From: Thalassoglobus polymorphus
GTDB taxonomy: Bacteria > Planctomycetota > Planctomycetia > Planctomycetales > Planctomycetaceae
Direction: 5' to 3'
Length of the DNA: 64,000 bases
Assembly: GCF_007744255.1 (NCBI RefSeq)
Contig: NZ_CP036267.1
Span: forward strand, 5,592,001 to 5,656,000
A program made the position numbers and the translations under genes. A model generated the notes under the pieces. That model made no database searches, was not told the origin of the DNA, and worked only from the letters and a program-made list of their open reading frames with translations. Shown here piece by piece: positions 62,057 through 64,000 of the stretch (position 1 is its first letter; each line of letters begins with the position of its first letter).

Positions 62057-62815
62057 CTACTCTTCTTTGTGAGCATTCCCATCGCGGGCACTTTCGCTCT
62101 TCATGGAATGTTCTTCGAGCTCCATTTCACGTGCTCTGGTGAGAGCGGAAGCGAAGAGACCTGCTGGGACAGCGACAATTCCCAGCCCGATAAACAGAAG
62201 AAAGAACGTGAAAGTACGTCCACCCAACGTGATCGGATAGGCATCTCCATACCCGACTGTTGTGAGAGTGACGACCGCCCACCACATGCTGTGAAAGATG
62301 GACGCAAAAACTTCCGGCTGCGCTTTGTTTTCGAATTGATAGATGCCAACAGAGGCCAGGAACAAGAGAATCGAAGTCGCGGACAGAAAGATAACGATCT
62401 CCTCTTTGCTGATCAGAAGAGCGCGATGAAACCGCCGAATGGCGCGGCTGTATCGTACGAGTTTAAAAATCCGGAACAGCCTCAGCAGTCTGAAAGCTCG
62501 TAAGGATCGAAGGTCAACTCCCAACGAAAGATAAAAAGGAAGGACCGCAAGTAAGTCAACAATGCCAAAAAAACTTGTGATGAATTTCCATTTGTCATCT
62601 GCCACGTAAACTCTCGTCAAATACTCAAGTGTAAAGAGAATGACTGTGCAGCACTCGAACCAGAAGATCCATTTCTGAGTCAGGGGACTGATGTTCGGAA
62701 GTGTTTCGATCGAGAATGTAACGAGAGAAAAAACAATCAGAGCCTGGATCAGCAAATCGAAAATTCTTCCGAGACGCGTGTCTGAGTTTTCAACAATCAG
62801 CTTGAGAGAAGTCAT
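62057..62815 (-). CDS. Voltage-gated potassium channel (six-helix ion transporter)
   Basis: About 252 residues from ATG 62815; an earlier ATG at 62863 adds 16. Six membrane helices are visible, including a voltage-sensor S4 with regularly spaced Arg (RSLRAFRLLRLFRIFKLVRY), a pore helix and the selectivity filter TLTTVGYGDAYP. The final helix is followed by a short acidic cytoplasmic tail. This is the Kv/KvAP-like single-subunit type, forming tetramers. No regulatory RCK domain is attached. It is convergent with the PSCyt/PSD gene, about 100 bases from its stop. Confidence 0.93.
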   Translation of the reverse strand: MTSLKLIVENSDTRLGRIFDLLIQALIVFSLVTFSIETLPNISPLTQKWIFWFECCTVILFTLEYLTRVYVADDKWKFITSFFGIVDLLAVLPFYLSLGVDLRSLRAFRLLRLFRIFKLVRYSRAIRRFHRALLISKEEIVIFLSATSILLFLASVGIYQFENKAQPEVFASIFHSMWWAVVTLTTVGYGDAYPITLGGRTFTFFLLFIGLGIVAVPAGLFASALTRAREMELEEHSMKSESARDGNAHKEE

Positions 62816-63107
62816 TGGGAGTGGTTCCGTCCTCGAAATCAATTTGCATTCAACGACCTGCAATACATCGCGTCGTCATAGTTTCTTGATAAAAAATTAA
62901 CGAACTGTAGATAAAAATGATCCAGGTGATCAGGAATTACGTAAAGAGTTTGTTCTTGTTTTCTATTGATTTCTTTTCTCCTGAGACATAGCTTTCATCG
63001 TACCCATCCAATCAGCAGTCGTTGATGCCACTTTGTTTGTAACTGATCTCATAATCGTTGTTCTCAGTTGACCTTTTCTGATTTCTAACCAGTCGAACGG
63101 TGAGTCC

Positions 63108-63767
63108 ATGAATTTTGACTTCGAAGGCAACCCCGACTATGGGAGTTTGACCGTCCATCTTCAACCGGGAGACACCTTTCTCGCTGAGGCCGGAGCAATG
63201 GCCTATATGTCGAGTGGCATGGAGGTGAAGACCAAACTCATGGGCGGGATCGCACAAGCACTCATTCGAAAAGTGACCGGAGGAGAATCGCTGTTCGCGG
63301 GTGAGTACAGCCACCCCAGTGGTGGGACCATCAGCTTTTCACCGTCAGTTCCCGGAAGCGTTGTCCACCGAAAACTCGACAGCGATTCCATCTTGCTGAC
63401 ATCAGGCTCATTCCTTGCCTGCACTCCGGGAGTGAATTTGAAAATGAAGTTCGGCGGCCTGAAAGCCCTGTTCTCTGGAGAAGGGGCATTTCAAATTGAA
63501 TGCTCCGGGACCGGTGATCTCTTCTTCAATTCATACGGGGCCATTGTCGAGAAAGAAATCAATGGATCCTACACCGTCGATACGGGGCACGTTGTTGCCT
63601 GGGACCCTTCACTGGAATACTCGATTGGTGGAATGGGCAGCATGAAAAGTACGCTGTTGTCCGGGGAAGGTTTAGTGATGAAGTTCACGGGACATGGGAA
63701 AATCTACCTGCAAACCCGCACCCTCAGCGGATTGGCAGGCTGGCTCAATCCGTACCTGCGTGGTTAA
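63108..63767 (+). CDS. TIGR00266/AIM24 family protein
   Basis: About 219 residues of the TIGR00266 (AIM24-like) family: a beta-prism fold related to the eukaryotic mitochondrial protein AIM24; the molecular role is unknown. Recognisable are LQPGDTFLAEAGAMAYMSSG, GGESLFAGEYSHPSGGTISF, FGGLKALFSGEGAFQIECSG and VDTGHVVAWDPSLEYSIGG. The gene starts at ATG 63108, and a second copy follows 126 bases later, so this is a tandem pair. Conserved Gly residues of the family are in place. Confidence 0.93.
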   Translation: MNFDFEGNPDYGSLTVHLQPGDTFLAEAGAMAYMSSGMEVKTKLMGGIAQALIRKVTGGESLFAGEYSHPSGGTISFSPSVPGSVVHRKLDSDSILLTSGSFLACTPGVNLKMKFGGLKALFSGEGAFQIECSGTGDLFFNSYGAIVEKEINGSYTVDTGHVVAWDPSLEYSIGGMGSMKSTLLSGEGLVMKFTGHGKIYLQTRTLSGLAGWLNPYLRG

Positions 63768-63892
63768 TAATTTCAAAACAGGCCGTTGCGAAGACTGGCT
63801 TGTGAAGTGGCGGTGACGAGTCAATCAATTCTTTTTTCACCTCTCTCTTCACCGGCAGATCGAATTTCGAAACAACGAACAGGAGAGACTTC

Positions 63893-64000
63893 ATGAACAT
63901 CGAAATGCGTGAGCGCGGTGCGTTTTGCTCAGCGCTGGTTCACCTGGAACCGGGCGAAGAGTTCGTCTCTGAAGCGGGAGCAATGTTCCGAGCTTCAGAG
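63893..64000 (+). CDS. Second TIGR00266/AIM24 family protein, start only
   Basis: Only the first 36 codons are in the window. They read LVHLEPGEEFVSEAGAMFRA, matching the family's opening LxPGExxxxEAGAM that is also seen in the gene before it. ATG 63893 is preceded by AGGAGAG, a strong ribosome site. The rest lies beyond the right edge. Confidence 0.85.
   Translation, partial: MNIEMRERGAFCSALVHLEPGEEFVSEAGAMFRASE

Overview
The window looks like a chromosomal segment of a planctomycete (order Planctomycetales; genus not resolvable from the sequence). Supporting this are a PSCyt1/DUF1549/DUF1553 cytochrome-type protein, an elongation factor G of the spirochaete-planctomycete-mitochondrial type (DSGKTT P-loop), a planctomycete-style Ser/Thr kinase with an N-terminal helical domain and a DMG loop, a fused class I AroD-AroE enzyme, and many exported proteins of unknown function. 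No rRNA, tRNA, CRISPR array, transposase or phage gene was seen.

Layout. 1-1778 (-): start of an FtsK translocase that runs off the left edge. 2.2-13.9 kb (+): a DUF3592 protein, then a likely operon of a TonB-like anchored protein, an ExbB/TolQ proton channel, two ExbD proteins (the second with an N-terminal zinc ribbon), a 1221-residue FHA/beta-propeller membrane protein, a family 5 solute-binding-type protein and an exported unknown. 14.1-15.7 kb (-): receptor-like Ser/Thr kinase. 16.3-24.4 kb (+): fusA-like gene behind a long structured leader, a small islet with a MazF/PemK-like pair, then dnaG-rpoD. 24.7-28.1 kb: accessory stretch of unknown genes, an LRR lipoprotein and a GNAT enzyme, interleaved with four copies of a roughly 105-bp dispersed repeat. 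28.6-40.2 kb: HerA-like ATPase, two tiny lipoproteins, aroDE coupled to an HlyD-type adaptor, a protein with SPLEMARQQGA repeats, a hot-dog thioesterase, larC with a His-rich tail, an ankyrin lipoprotein and a metallophosphoesterase, with more copies of the repeat. 40.9-50.9 kb: prepilin-like protein, exported amidohydrolase, polytopic membrane protein, Lys-rich mini protein, a conserved unknown, an orphan molybdenum hydroxylase large subunit, proC and tyrS. 51.1-58.2 kb (-): a second ExbB-ExbD-ExbD cluster preceded by two periplasmic TPR-type proteins, one of 1221 residues with a basic cytoplasmic tail. 58.7-64 kb: the PSCyt/PSD protein, a voltage-gated potassium channel and two tandem TIGR00266/AIM24 proteins, the second cut by the right edge.

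How the parts may work together. The two proton-motive-force modules (3.1-13.9 kb and 51.1-58.2 kb) each have one ExbB and two different ExbD proteins, plus large envelope proteins that take the place of TonB/TolA; they look like dedicated envelope energisation or scaffolding machines. fusA, dnaG and rpoD form a housekeeping translation/replication/transcription block. The least explained DNA is the repeat family, found between genes in both orientations, with terminal inverted repeats in its best copy; two direct copies bracket one unknown gene, supplying its start region and its stop codon.
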